This document shows, one piece after another, positions 8,392 through 16,513 of a stretch of 64,000 bases of DNA; position 1 is the first letter of the stretch; every line of letters begins with the position of its first letter. The notes under the pieces were generated by a model, which saw only the letters and a list, made by a program, of their open reading frames with translations, ran no database searches and was not told the origin of the DNA. The stretch is from Ancylobacter aquaticus (GTDB taxonomy: Bacteria > Pseudomonadota > Alphaproteobacteria > Rhizobiales > Xanthobacteraceae): positions 806,001 to 870,000 of the forward strand of contig NZ_SMFY01000001.1 in NCBI RefSeq assembly GCF_004339465.1, in the 5' to 3' direction. Made by a program: the position numbers and the translations under genes.

Positions 8392-9285
8392 CTAAAGCTC
8401 CAGGATACGGCGCGGGTCTGCGCGCCCCAGCAGGATATCGCGCACCGCCAGCCAGTTACCAATCATGCGCCCTCTCCGGTCGATCCAGGGTTCCGGGTTG
8501 AGCAGCCGGGCGCCGTTCGCTGCCATGCTGCGCAGCATCAGCCGGTGCGCGAAGCGTGCTGGCATCGTGCCCTTGCGCCTGAGATACCAGGGGTTGGCAA
8601 TCTGGCTATAGCCCAGCCGGCGGCCATTGTGCTCGCGCCCGGCCTTCTCGCCGCAATGCACGCCGTAAAACGCATCAGTGTAGACCAGCGGGCCGGCAAT
8701 ATGGCTGCCGAAGTCGATGTCTTCCTGCCAGCCATAGAGCGGCAGGTTCTCGTCGAAGCGGCTGTGGCCGATGGCAGCCATCCGGTAAGCCATGTTGCAG
8801 CCATAGAGCCCGGGATGAGGCGGGGAGACGCTCAGGCTCGCCCGTTCCTCGCCGGCATCTTCCGACTCGACCAGGGCGATCGCCGCCTGCGGCGTGATGC
8901 CGGGCCCGCCGACACCATCGGCCAGCAGGCGGCCGCTGGCCCCGGAGACGGCCGGGAAGGCGGCGAAGAAGCGCACGAGGCCTGCTATGAGGCGACGCGA
9001 AGGCACATAGTCGTCGTCGAGAAACAGGACGAGATCGATATCGGGCGGCAGGCTGTCGAGAGCGCGGTTGCGTTGCTGGCAGGAGCCGCGCGGCCCGAAA
9101 AGCTGGATCAGGTGGAAGGGGTAGGTTCGCGCCGGCGGTGCATCCTCGGCGCCTTCCATCGACAGGACCACGCAGGCCGGGAGCAAGCTCTGCAGCGCCA
9201 GCCTGTCCAGCAGGGTCGCGACGTTCTTCGCCCGCCCCAGCGTGGCGATCACGATGCCGACGGAGAGTTCGGCGGCAGGGGTCAT
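8392..9285 (-). CDS. Glycosyltransferase family 2 protein
   Basis: This GT-A fold enzyme is about 297 residues long. The first strand reads SVGIVIATLGRAKNV, and a DDD-type metal/nucleotide site appears in LVLFLDDDYVPSRR. A later GWQEDIDFG resembles the ED acceptor motif of GT2 enzymes. ATG 9285 is chosen for its GGCAGGG ribosome site and because family members begin just before this strand. In-frame ATGs at 9303 and 9309 are alternatives. It likely transfers one sugar of the exopolysaccharide repeat. Confidence 0.85.
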   Translation of the reverse strand: MTPAAELSVGIVIATLGRAKNVATLLDRLALQSLLPACVVLSMEGAEDAPPARTYPFHLIQLFGPRGSCQQRNRALDSLPPDIDLVLFLDDDYVPSRRLIAGLVRFFAAFPAVSGASGRLLADGVGGPGITPQAAIALVESEDAGEERASLSVSPPHPGLYGCNMAYRMAAIGHSRFDENLPLYGWQEDIDFGSHIAGPLVYTDAFYGVHCGEKAGREHNGRRLGYSQIANPWYLRRKGTMPARFAHRLMLRSMAANGARLLNPEPWIDRRGRMIGNWLAVRDILLGRADPRRILEL

Positions 9286-9343
9286 GCGTGCCCTGCCTTG
9301 CATCCGCACAGGCCATGCCGGGTGTGGGTCGACGCCGGGCGGG

Positions 9344-10339
9344 TCATGAAGGCCCTCCGGCCAGACGGTCGATCAGTTGGCGCCATTGGCCGAGAATCAG
9401 GTCGCGATCAAAGAGCTCGATATGCTGCCGGCTGCGTGCCTGGCGTTCGGCGCGCTCGGCGTCTGGCATCTGCGCCAGAGCGCGCATGCCGTCTGCAATG
9501 GCGGCACTATCCAGTGCATCGGCGCGCAGCATCGCCGGGCCTCCGACTTCGGCGAGAACGCTGCTTTCTGTCACCAGGCACGGCAGATCGTGCTTCGCGG
9601 CCTCGATCACGGGCATGCCAAACCCCTCCAGCAGGCTCATGAGCACGAACCCGCCGGCATGGCGATAAAGCCAGCGCAGTTCAGCCTCGTCGGCATAGCC
9701 CGGCATGATGACGCCCGCTGTCGTCATTCCCAGCGCGATGGCCTCCTCGGCGCCGGGTTCCCGTCCGCCGATGAGCACGTACTGCCAGCCCTGCTCCGCA
9801 AGGCCGCTGCGGGCGAAGGCCTCGATGCAGCGCGCTTGGTTCTTGCGCCGGCCGATGCTTCCCACCGTGAGCAGGAAGGGGGCCCGCACTCCGGCGGGCT
9901 GGATTTCGTCGCGTTCGTTCATTTCCCGGCGGATCGGAATATGGATCGCCAGGGAGGAGGGAAAATCCTCGCCATAGAGAGCGTGAAACGCCCGCCGTGA
10001 CGTCTGGCTGACAAACACCATGTGCGGCTTCGCCGACCGGATCGTGTCATAGGCGCGCCCATAGAGCCGATCCACGCCGGGGGCGAAATGGTCGGCATGC
10101 GTGATCGGTCCGACATCGTGGCAGAGGACGATATCGCGCGGCTCAAGGCGGTGGCGCAGCACGCTGAGGGGATCGAGATGCAGGGTCGGATTCGGTGTCC
10201 GCACACGGGGCAGCGACGCCGCAAGGCCGGCGCGAAAGACCCGGGCCGTGGTTTCCCAATGTGTCAGCCGCCCGGCGACCCGTCGTCCGAAATCGGTGCG
10301 CGGGAAGGCGTGCAGCCGGCCATAGCGCACCGATGCCAC
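9344..10339 (-). CDS. Glycosyltransferase family 4 protein, 5' end interrupted by an in-frame stop
   Basis: The intact reading frame gives a 331-residue GT-B enzyme with SIGRRKNQARCIEAFARSGL and the EX7E motif EGFGMPVIE. The only usable start after the last stop is GTG 10339, and it has no clear ribosome site. The same frame upstream of 10339 still reads like protein (FQINQADIIP, IDFSFALNDRTGKLFLGRE), and beyond a TGA at 10544-10546 it stays open to an ATG at 10696. The true gene therefore probably began at 10696 and has been cut by a nonsense codon, or the assembly has an error there. If started at GTG, the protein lacks the first strand of the acceptor domain and may be inactive. Confidence 0.75.
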   Translation of the reverse strand: MASVRYGRLHAFPRTDFGRRVAGRLTHWETTARVFRAGLAASLPRVRTPNPTLHLDPLSVLRHRLEPRDIVLCHDVGPITHADHFAPGVDRLYGRAYDTIRSAKPHMVFVSQTSRRAFHALYGEDFPSSLAIHIPIRREMNERDEIQPAGVRAPFLLTVGSIGRRKNQARCIEAFARSGLAEQGWQYVLIGGREPGAEEAIALGMTTAGVIMPGYADEAELRWLYRHAGGFVLMSLLEGFGMPVIEAAKHDLPCLVTESSVLAEVGGPAMLRADALDSAAIADGMRALAQMPDAERAERQARSRQHIELFDRDLILGQWRQLIDRLAGGPS

Positions 10340-10696
10340 CCGTTCGCCGAGGGTCGAGATGATCTCGCGGCCGAGAAACAGCTTCCCCGTCCGGTCGTTT
10401 AGCGCAAAGGAAAAGTCGATATCGACCGGTATGATGTCCGCTTGGTTGATCTGGAACTTGGCCCCGCCGCCTGCCTGCGTAGGTCGCCGCCTGCCCTGGC
10501 CGGCCGGCTTTGCCGGGGTCGGGCGCGAGAGGAGTTCGACCGCTCAGTTTCCACCGCTCAAGGCGCTTGACAACTCGGCTGGCCGGCGGCGCGAGAAGTA
10601 GACGTCCGTGTCGGCGGCCCGGACAATGAGGAGTTTCACGGCGTGAGGCGCGCGCATTGCCGTGAGTTCGATAAGGCGCTTGATGGCTCTCTTCAT
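10340..10696 (-). pseudogene. Displaced 5' part of the glycosyltransferase at 9344-10339, with in-frame TGA
   Basis: Reading down from ATG 10696 gives MKRAIKRLIELTAMRAPHAV and onward for 50 codons to TGA at 10544-10546. The same frame then continues without another stop into the glycosyltransferase body. There is no ATG, GTG or TTG between the TGA and GTG 10339, although the stretch IDFSFALNDRTGKLFL looks like genuine protein. A single nonsense change explains this. A pair of compensating indels or an assembly error is also possible. Confidence 0.6.
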
Positions 10697-10769
10697 CGAA
10701 GAATCCCGGTGATGGGCGGGGATCTCGCATTCCCGCTGGAAGGGTGAAAACTGACGCGACGTTGTCGCC

Positions 10770-11642
10770 TCAGTGGGCGTTGCGGTGGATGAGGACGCGA
10801 ACGGTCAGTAGAAGGACCTTCACGTCCATCCACAACGACCAGTTATTGATATATTCGAGGTCCGAGGCCACCCGTGCCTCGATATCCCTGCGGCTATGGG
10901 TCGCTCCGCGCAGGCCGCGGATCTGGGCCAGGCCGGTCAGCCCGGGCTTCACCGCATGCCGGCTCCAGTAATCGGGGACGAGTTCCCAGAACAGCGCCCC
11001 TTCCGCCCGCGAACCCAGCGCGTGGGGGCGGGGCCCCACCAGGCTCATATTGCCGATCAGGACATTGAAGAGCTGGGGCAGTTCGTCGATGCTTGTGCGT
11101 CGAAGAAACCGACCCACCCGGGTGATGCGGCGGTCGGTGCGTGAAGTGGATTCCCCGCCGGTCGCATCGGTCGCTTCGCTTCGCATCGTCCGCAGTTTGA
11201 AGCAGCGATAGCTGCGGTTGTTCCGACCCACGCGTTCCTGGACGAAGAAGGCCGGACCGGGGGAATCGAGTTTCACCAAGAGGGCGACAGCCGCAATGAT
11301 GGGGGCGACGGCCACGAAGAGCGGAAGCGTGATGACGAGATCAAACACCCTCTTGGCCAGCCGTTCGGCAAGCGTGAGGGGGCCTCGCGAAATGAGCAGC
11401 GTGGTGCTGTTGTTCCAGCGCGAGAGCGCGAGAGGCTCGAACCCGCCGAGATCGAAGACAATTTCGGCTTCAAAGCCGCTCAGCCGCATCGCCTCGGTCC
11501 ATTTCAGCCGCTCCTGCGCGTCCGAGAAGGCGAGGACCACCCGGTCGGCATAGCCGATGATGCTACTCACGGCGGCGAAGAAGCCGGGATCGTGCAGATG
11601 GGGTATCAGCCCGGCCGCGTGCACCTCCACATAAGTGGTCAA
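10770..11642 (-). CDS. Bacterial sugar transferase (undecaprenyl-phosphate sugar phosphotransferase), truncated at its 5' end by an IS element
   Basis: This enzyme family moves a sugar-1-phosphate from a nucleotide sugar to undecaprenyl phosphate and starts repeat-unit synthesis. The C-terminal catalytic domain (PF02397 type) is complete: a membrane helix near residues 95-120, [23 protein letters not shown], the [12 protein letters not shown] motif and SLVGPRPH. Full-length members have four membrane helices and a Rossmann-like region first. Here only the end of that region remains. The frame is open upstream from the TTG at 11642 to 11681, exactly the edge of the IS element, and hits a stop inside the element. 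The N-terminal half is lost, so function is doubtful unless the TTG is used. Confidence 0.8.
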   Translation of the reverse strand: MTTYVEVHAAGLIPHLHDPGFFAAVSSIIGYADRVVLAFSDAQERLKWTEAMRLSGFEAEIVFDLGGFEPLALSRWNNSTTLLISRGPLTLAERLAKRVFDLVITLPLFVAVAPIIAAVALLVKLDSPGPAFFVQERVGRNNRSYRCFKLRTMRSEATDATGGESTSRTDRRITRVGRFLRRTSIDELPQLFNVLIGNMSLVGPRPHALGSRAEGALFWELVPDYWSRHAVKPGLTGLAQIRGLRGATHSRRDIEARVASDLEYINNWSLWMDVKVLLLTVRVLIHRNAH

Positions 11643-11681
11643 CGCATCGCCCTTGAGCGCAGCCCGTTCCTTGTCGTCGGT

Positions 11682-11710
11682 TGTCCGCCGTCAGCGCTCT
11701 TGAGACAGTT
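11682..11710 (+). repeat. Left terminal inverted repeat of the IS3-family element
   Basis: The sequence starts TGTCCGCCGTCAG and contains TTGAGACAGTT. It pairs with the right end at 21 of 29 positions. It abuts base 11681, the last base of the truncated sugar transferase frame. Confidence 0.85.
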
Positions 11711-11766
11711 TAGGGGTTTTCGGGAAGGGAGGATTTCTGGATCATCGCAGCCATTCAGGAGCGCAG

Positions 11767-12141
11767 ATGAGACAGAAATCCGGGCCGGAGAAAGCACCGG
11801 CAGAGCAGGTCGTGAAGGAGATCCGCCGAGCGACGCGCCGGCAGTTCTCGGCCGAAGAGAAGATCCGTATCGTGCTGGAAGGCGTGCGCGGCGAGGAGAG
11901 CATCGCCGAGCTGTGCCGGCGCGAGGGGATCGCTTCGTCGATGTATTATAGCTGGTCGAAGGAGTTCCTGGACGCCGGCAAGCGCCGTCTCGCCGGTGAC
12001 ACGGCCCGCGCCGCGACGTCGGACGAGGTGAAGGAGCTGCGCCGAGAGGCGCAGGCCCTGAAGGAGGCCGTGGCCGATCTCACCCTGGAGAACCGCCTGC
12101 TTAAAAAAAGCATGCTCGCGGATGGGGAGGACGACACATGA
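11767..12141 (+). CDS. IS3-family transposase OrfA
   Basis: This 124-residue protein has a helix-turn-helix (EEKIRIVLEGVRGEESIAEL, then CRREGIASSMYYSWSKEFL) that binds the inverted repeats. A C-terminal leucine-zipper-like segment follows (KELRREAQALKEAVADL, then NRLLKKSM). Its TGA overlaps the ATG of orfB (ATGA at 12138-12141). An A7 run at 12103-12109 sits just before the overlap. It could promote -1 slippage to an OrfAB fusion, although the heptamer is not in the classical A-AAA-AAG register relative to the orfA frame. Confidence 0.93.
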   Translation: MRQKSGPEKAPAEQVVKEIRRATRRQFSAEEKIRIVLEGVRGEESIAELCRREGIASSMYYSWSKEFLDAGKRRLAGDTARAATSDEVKELRREAQALKEAVADLTLENRLLKKSMLADGEDDT

Positions 12142-13118
12142 GGTATCCTGCCTCCGAGAAGGCCGAGATCATCCGGCTGGTCGAGGGATCGCATCTGCCG
12201 GCGCGGCGCACCCTGGACAAGCTCGGCATCCCGCGCGCCACGTTCTATCGCTGGTATGCTCGCTATCTCACTGGCGGGGTCGAGGCGCTGGCCGATCATC
12301 GCTCACGGCCCGACCGTGCCTGGAACCGGATTCCCGACCCAATCCGGGCAGAGATCGTCGAGTTGGCGCTGCGCGAAACGGAGCTGAGTCCACGCGAGCT
12401 TGCGGTGCGCTTCACCGATGAAAAGCGCTACTTCGTCTCGGAGGCATCGGTGTATCGGCTGCTGAAGGCGCATGACCTCATCACCAGCCCGGCCTACATC
12501 GTCATCAAGGCGGCGTCCGAGTTCAAGGACAAGACGACGGCGCCCAACCAGCTCTGGCAGACCGACTTCACCTATCTGAAGATCACCGGCTGGGGGTGGT
12601 ACTATCTCTCCACCGTGCTCGACGACTTCTCACGCTACATCGTCGCCTGGAAGCTCTGCGCCACGATGCGCACTGACGACGTCACCGCCACGCTCGATCT
12701 GGCGCTGGCGGCATCGGGGCTCGACCAGATCACGGTCGCGCATCGGCCGAGGCTGTTGAGCGACAATGGCGCCTCATACATCTCAGCCGACCTCGCCACC
12801 TGGCTCGACGGCAAAGGCATGAAACACGTTCGCGGCGCGCCTTATCATCCCCAGACGCAGGGCAAGATCGAGCGCTGGCACCAGACCCTGAAGAACCGCA
12901 TCCTGCTGGAAAATTACTACCTGCCCGACGATCTCGAACGGCAGGTTGCCGCCTTCGTCCAGCATTACAACCATGCCCGCTACCACGAGAGCATCGGCAA
13001 CCTAACGCCCGCCGACGTCTACTTCAGCCGCGGGCAGGCCATCCTCACCGAACGCGAAAGGATCAAGCGCCAGACCATCCAGGACAGACGTTTGCAGCAT
13101 CATCTGCAGGCCGCATAA
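12138..13118 (+). CDS. IS3-family transposase OrfB (DDE integrase)
   Basis: This 326-residue protein begins with a second helix-turn-helix region (MRYPASEKAEIIRLVEG, LDKLGIPRATFYRWYARYL). An rve integrase core follows. The acidic triad is visible as QTDFTYL, LLSDNGASY and KIERWHQTLKNR. The length and motifs are complete, so the element may still be active in trans or on its own. Confidence 0.95.
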   Translation: MRYPASEKAEIIRLVEGSHLPARRTLDKLGIPRATFYRWYARYLTGGVEALADHRSRPDRAWNRIPDPIRAEIVELALRETELSPRELAVRFTDEKRYFVSEASVYRLLKAHDLITSPAYIVIKAASEFKDKTTAPNQLWQTDFTYLKITGWGWYYLSTVLDDFSRYIVAWKLCATMRTDDVTATLDLALAASGLDQITVAHRPRLLSDNGASYISADLATWLDGKGMKHVRGAPYHPQTQGKIERWHQTLKNRILLENYYLPDDLERQVAAFVQHYNHARYHESIGNLTPADVYFSRGQAILTERERIKRQTIQDRRLQHHLQAA

Positions 13119-15144
13119 CCTCAAACCCAGATGAGCCAGAACCTCCGTTCCTGAGAAACAACAACGGTCTCAAATTATCTGACGACGCACACCGGAGTTG
13201 CTCGACCAGATGCTGCATGCGCGTTGAACCTAGCAGGTCCGGCGGGTTCTGCGTCTTGGCGCCGGCGCCAAGCACATAGATGCCGGAGGCTGCGTGGCGG
13301 TGCAGCAGCCCATCGGAAGACACGGTCTGCGCCAGCCATTCGACAAGGCCAGGCTTGTCGTCGAGCCCGAATTGCTGGGTGATCGAGGGGCGGCGCAGGT
13401 CGCAGTCGATGAGCACCACCCGCTTGCCGGAACTCGCGGCGGAGGCGGCGATCGCCAGCGCGATCGAGGTTTTGCCTTCCGAGGGCGAGGCGGATGTCAC
13501 CTCGACGACCCGGGGCGGGTTGTCGACATCCGACATCTGCACTCCGGCCCGCAGGCTTCGGATGGACTCGCTGAACCTTGAAAGCGGTTTGGCGGCGAGG
13601 AAATCGAGGATCGGGATGGCGCCCTTGGTCTTCTCGCCATCCACGAAGTCCGCCCATTCAACCGAGGCGAGTACCGGCAGGCCCGTCGCCTCTTCAAGCT
13701 GGCGCGGGCTGCTGAAGCCGGCATTGAGCAAGTCCAGCAACGCCGCCAGGCCGATGCCGAGCACCAGTCCCAGCGCCGTGCCGGCCGCCAGGAAAAGCGA
13801 CTTCTTGGGGAAGGACGGTGCTCCCGAAGGGAAGGCGGGGGTGATGATCCGCGCGTCGCGGATGTCCAGTTCCGATTGCTCGGACGTCACCTTGGACTGG
13901 CTCAGAAAGGTCTCATAGAGCGTGCGGTTGGCGGACGCGTCGCGCTCCAGTTCGCGCAGCTTCACGGCCAGGGCGTTATCGCTGGTGTTCTGCCCGGAGG
14001 CCGCGGCGACGTTGGCGGCCATCGCCCCCGCGCGGGTGCGGGCGACATCGTAGTCGTTTTCGAGATTGGCCACGATGCGGTTGATCTCGGCGGAAATCTG
14101 TCGCTCGACCTCCCGCCGTTCGGCGCGCACATTCACCACCATCGGGTGGCGCTCGCCATAGCGGGTGACGAGGTCGGCCTCGCGCCCGCTCACCTCGGCA
14201 TGGCGGCTGCGCAAATTCGTCACCACGCCCGAGCGGATCACATCGGGAAGCGTCGCGAGATTGCCGCCGTCGTCGAGGATCTTCTTGGCCTGTTCGTATT
14301 TCGCCTGCTTCTCCGCCGCCTCGGTCTCCACCTGCACGAGTTCCGCGCTGACTTCGGACAGCTGCTGTTCATTGAGCGAGCGGGCACCGACCGAGACGAG
14401 ATTGTGCTCGGTGCGGAACTGCGACACCGCCTCTTCCGACTGGCGCAGCGCGTCGCGCAATCTTTGCAGCCGGTCGTTCAGCCAGTCCGAGGCCCGGCGG
14501 GCGGCATCGAAGCGGGTTTCCAACTGGTCGACGATGAACGCGTCGGCGACGGCATTGGCCAGCCGCGCGGCGCGGTCGCGATCGACCGACGTGACGGATA
14601 TCTGAAGAATGTATGAGCGCCCCACGCGCTCGACGAGAAGCGCGCCGCGCAGCCGATAGATGGAGGCGCGGATGTCGTCGGGAATGCTGGAGGCGCCAGG
14701 GTCCGGCTGAGGTCCGCCCTCGACCGGAGCCGGCGTCCCTGCGAACAGGCTCCAAAACGCCGTCCTCCACGAGAACCCCGGCGCCTGGGTGCCGAATTCC
14801 GGATCGTTGACGAGGCCTTCCTTTTCCACCACCCGGCGCAGCAGGTTGAGCGATTCGATGATGGAGATCTGGTTTTCGATATTCGAGGCGGCCGCCATCG
14901 AGGTGGCGTCCATGCCGCTGAGCTCGGCTCCCAGTGCCGAGCGCGAGGCCTGATCGAGCAGGATCTCGGCGGTGCTTGTATAGCGCGGCGTCATCAGGAA
15001 GGCGCTGCCCAGTGCCAGAGCCATCGTCATCACGGCGATAAAACCGATCAGCAGACGGCGGCGAACCAGAAAGTCCATGATCTGATGGACGTCGATGCGA
15101 TCGTCGTCTTCGCTCGCCGGCGCTCGGGTAATCTGTCCGTGCAT
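13063..15144 (-). CDS. Wzc/ExoP-like polysaccharide chain-length protein and tyrosine kinase, truncated at its 3' end by an IS element
   Basis: The native part (15144 to 13192, 651 codons) has a Wzz-type N-terminal helix (LLIGFIAVMTMALALGSAF), a long periplasmic coiled coil and a second helix near residue 460. The cytoplasmic kinase domain has Walker A SPSEGKTS and Walker A' VVLIDCDLRRP. After residue 651 the frame enters the IS element and adds 43 foreign residues. Walker B (normally IIDTPP) and the Tyr-rich tail are missing, so kinase activity should be lost. ATG 15144 is chosen. A TTG lies 9 bp upstream. Wzc proteins control chain length and export in Wzx/Wzy systems. Confidence 0.85.
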   Translation of the reverse strand: MHGQITRAPASEDDDRIDVHQIMDFLVRRRLLIGFIAVMTMALALGSAFLMTPRYTSTAEILLDQASRSALGAELSGMDATSMAAASNIENQISIIESLNLLRRVVEKEGLVNDPEFGTQAPGFSWRTAFWSLFAGTPAPVEGGPQPDPGASSIPDDIRASIYRLRGALLVERVGRSYILQISVTSVDRDRAARLANAVADAFIVDQLETRFDAARRASDWLNDRLQRLRDALRQSEEAVSQFRTEHNLVSVGARSLNEQQLSEVSAELVQVETEAAEKQAKYEQAKKILDDGGNLATLPDVIRSGVVTNLRSRHAEVSGREADLVTRYGERHPMVVNVRAERREVERQISAEINRIVANLENDYDVARTRAGAMAANVAAASGQNTSDNALAVKLRELERDASANRTLYETFLSQSKVTSEQSELDIRDARIITPAFPSGAPSFPKKSLFLAAGTALGLVLGIGLAALLDLLNAGFSSPRQLEEATGLPVLASVEWADFVDGEKTKGAIPILDFLAAKPLSRFSESIRSLRAGVQMSDVDNPPRVVEVTSASPSEGKTSIALAIAASAASSGKRVVLIDCDLRRPSITQQFGLDDKPGLVEWLAQTVSSDGLLHRHAASGIYVLGAGAKTQNPPDLLGSTRMQHLVEQLRCASSDNLRPLLFLRNGGSGSSGFEVMRPADDAANVCPGWSGA
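13163..13191 (-). repeat. Right terminal inverted repeat of the IS3-family element
   Basis: Read on the minus strand it starts TGTGCGTCGTCAG and contains TTGAGACCGTT. It abuts base 13192, the last native base of the Wzc-like gene. The TGT tip is read as Cys in the fused frame. Confidence 0.85.
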
Positions 15145-15560
15145 CAAGCCCAATCCAGAGATGGCCGCGAACGCCGGGAATAACGCTCGGCCTTGGTCAT
15201 CAAGCGCGGCACCGCACCGATTATATTGATCAGAGGGAGGATTCCTAGAGAACCTTATCCGATCCTATCGCACTGCAACAGGCATGAGGCCAAGGCGGAC
15301 ACGCGCGCCGGGCGATGCCGCCGCAACACCAAAGCGGCGTCGCGTGATCGGGAGGGCCATTCCAGTCGCGGCCGGCGGCGGAGAGGCGGGCTCTGCGCCT
15401 CTTAGGCATGTTGCAGGTGCAGGGGTGCGGATTGATCTTAACGCCTTCAATTTATTACATTTATAATCTTTGGCTTTGCTCTTTTTTGTCGCGCCTTGCG
15501 GTGGAACTGAGCCTGTCTGCTGCCTATTGTCGCCCGCGTCGAACAGAAGTGGGAACAGCG
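15145..15560. promoter_or_regulatory. Intergenic region between the Wzc-like gene and hmuT
   Basis: This 416-bp gap holds no convincing gene. It carries the divergent promoters for the exopolysaccharide operon and hmuT. The part nearest hmuT is clearly AT-richer. A TATAAT hexamer at 15462-15467, about 95 bp before the hmuT start, is a -10 candidate, but no good -35 matches it at 17 bp. I see no clear Irr or Fur consensus operator. Confidence 0.4.
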
Positions 15561-16511
15561 ATGGTGCGGCGCGTAACGATCCATAAGGCCTTGGCGGCGG
15601 TCCTGCTGACGGTGCCCCTGGCTTTTGCCGCCGGCGGGCTTCCGGCGTGGGGCGCTTCACCGTCGTCCCCCCAGCGCATTCTGGCGATCGGCGGCGCCGT
15701 GACCGAAACGCTTTATGCGCTGGGGCTTGAGGACCGGGTGGTCGCCGTGGATACGTCGAGCACCTATCCCCTCCGCGCCCTGAGCGAGAAGCCCAATGTG
15801 GGCTATCTCCGCGCCTTGTCGCCGGAAGGCGTGCTGTCGGTCGGCCCGGACCTCATCATCGCTCTCGACGGCGCCGGCCCGCCGGATGCGGTCAAGGTTC
15901 TGAAGGGGGCGGCCATTGCCTTCGAGACAGTACCCGAGGCGCGGAACGAGGCTGGCGTGCTCGCCGCTATAAGGCGCATCGCGGCGCTGGCCGGCGTGCC
16001 GGAGCGCGGCGAGGAACTGGCGCAGGCCGTAGGTGAGGATTTCAAGGCGCTGGCGCTGATCCGTGCCCGCATCCCCGCGCCGCGCAGTGCCGTCTTCGTG
16101 CTGTCGGCATCCGGCGCGGCGCCGGTTGTCGGCGGTGCCGGCACCGGCGTGCAGGCGATGTTCGAGCTTGCCGGCGTATCCAACGCGATGGCGGCGCTGC
16201 ACGGCTACAAGCCGGCCGTGGGCGAGGCGGTCCTGGGGGCCGACCCTTACGCCATCGTGCTGATGAAGGACCAGAACCACGCGCTGTCCGACGACGCGTT
16301 GAAGGCGATGCCGGCTTTTGCCGGCACGTCCGCGCTGATGGCGGGGCGGTTCTACCACATTGATGGCGGCTATCTCCTGAGCTTCGGGCCGCGCACGCCG
16401 CAGGCGGCACGTGATCTCGCCGCGCTGATCTATCCCGAGCTTGCCTTGCCGGCGCTTCCCGTGCGGGCTTACGATCCGGCGAGCCCGGCCGCCGCCTCCG
16501 GCGCGCCGTAA
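15561..16511 (+). CDS. hmuT: Heme ABC transporter periplasmic binding protein
   Basis: This 316-residue protein should carry heme from the outer-membrane receptor to the inner-membrane transporter. ATG 15561 gives a Sec signal peptide of about 31 residues. The frame is open upstream, but that part is non-coding in character. The mature protein has the class III binding-protein order: RILAIGGAVTETLYALGLED, VGYLRALSPEGVLSVGPDLI, GGAGTGVQAMFELAG, FGPRTPQAARDLAALIYPE. It is followed after 2 bp by the permease and then the ATPase, a typical hmuTUV operon. Confidence 0.9.
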   Translation: MVRRVTIHKALAAVLLTVPLAFAAGGLPAWGASPSSPQRILAIGGAVTETLYALGLEDRVVAVDTSSTYPLRALSEKPNVGYLRALSPEGVLSVGPDLIIALDGAGPPDAVKVLKGAAIAFETVPEARNEAGVLAAIRRIAALAGVPERGEELAQAVGEDFKALALIRARIPAPRSAVFVLSASGAAPVVGGAGTGVQAMFELAGVSNAMAALHGYKPAVGEAVLGADPYAIVLMKDQNHALSDDALKAMPAFAGTSALMAGRFYHIDGGYLLSFGPRTPQAARDLAALIYPELALPALPVRAYDPASPAAASGAP

Positions 16512-16513
16512 GC

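Larger units (their letters stand above)
11682..13191 (+). mobile_element. IS3-family insertion sequence, 1510 bp, two overlapping transposase ORFs
   Basis: The element is bounded by imperfect terminal inverted repeats that match at 21 of 29 positions (11682-11710 and the complement of 13163-13191), each starting TGT. It encodes an OrfA helix-turn-helix protein and an OrfB DDE integrase in a -1 relation. The flanking bases, GTCGGT on the left and CCGGAG on the right, show no 3-5 bp target duplication. Left and right flanks belong to two different truncated genes. This is not a simple insertion. Confidence 0.9.

Noticed and set aside
12103..12109. Classical A-AAA-AAG programmed frameshift site in orfA
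   Set aside because: In the orfA frame the codons read CTT AAA AAA AGC, so the heptamer is out of the classical register. Slippage on the A7 run remains possible but is not shown.
11676..13197. CGG/CGG as a target-site duplication of the IS element
   Set aside because: It fits only if each IS end is moved outwards by one base, away from the TGT...ACA ends supported by the inverted repeats. A 3-base match is expected by chance.
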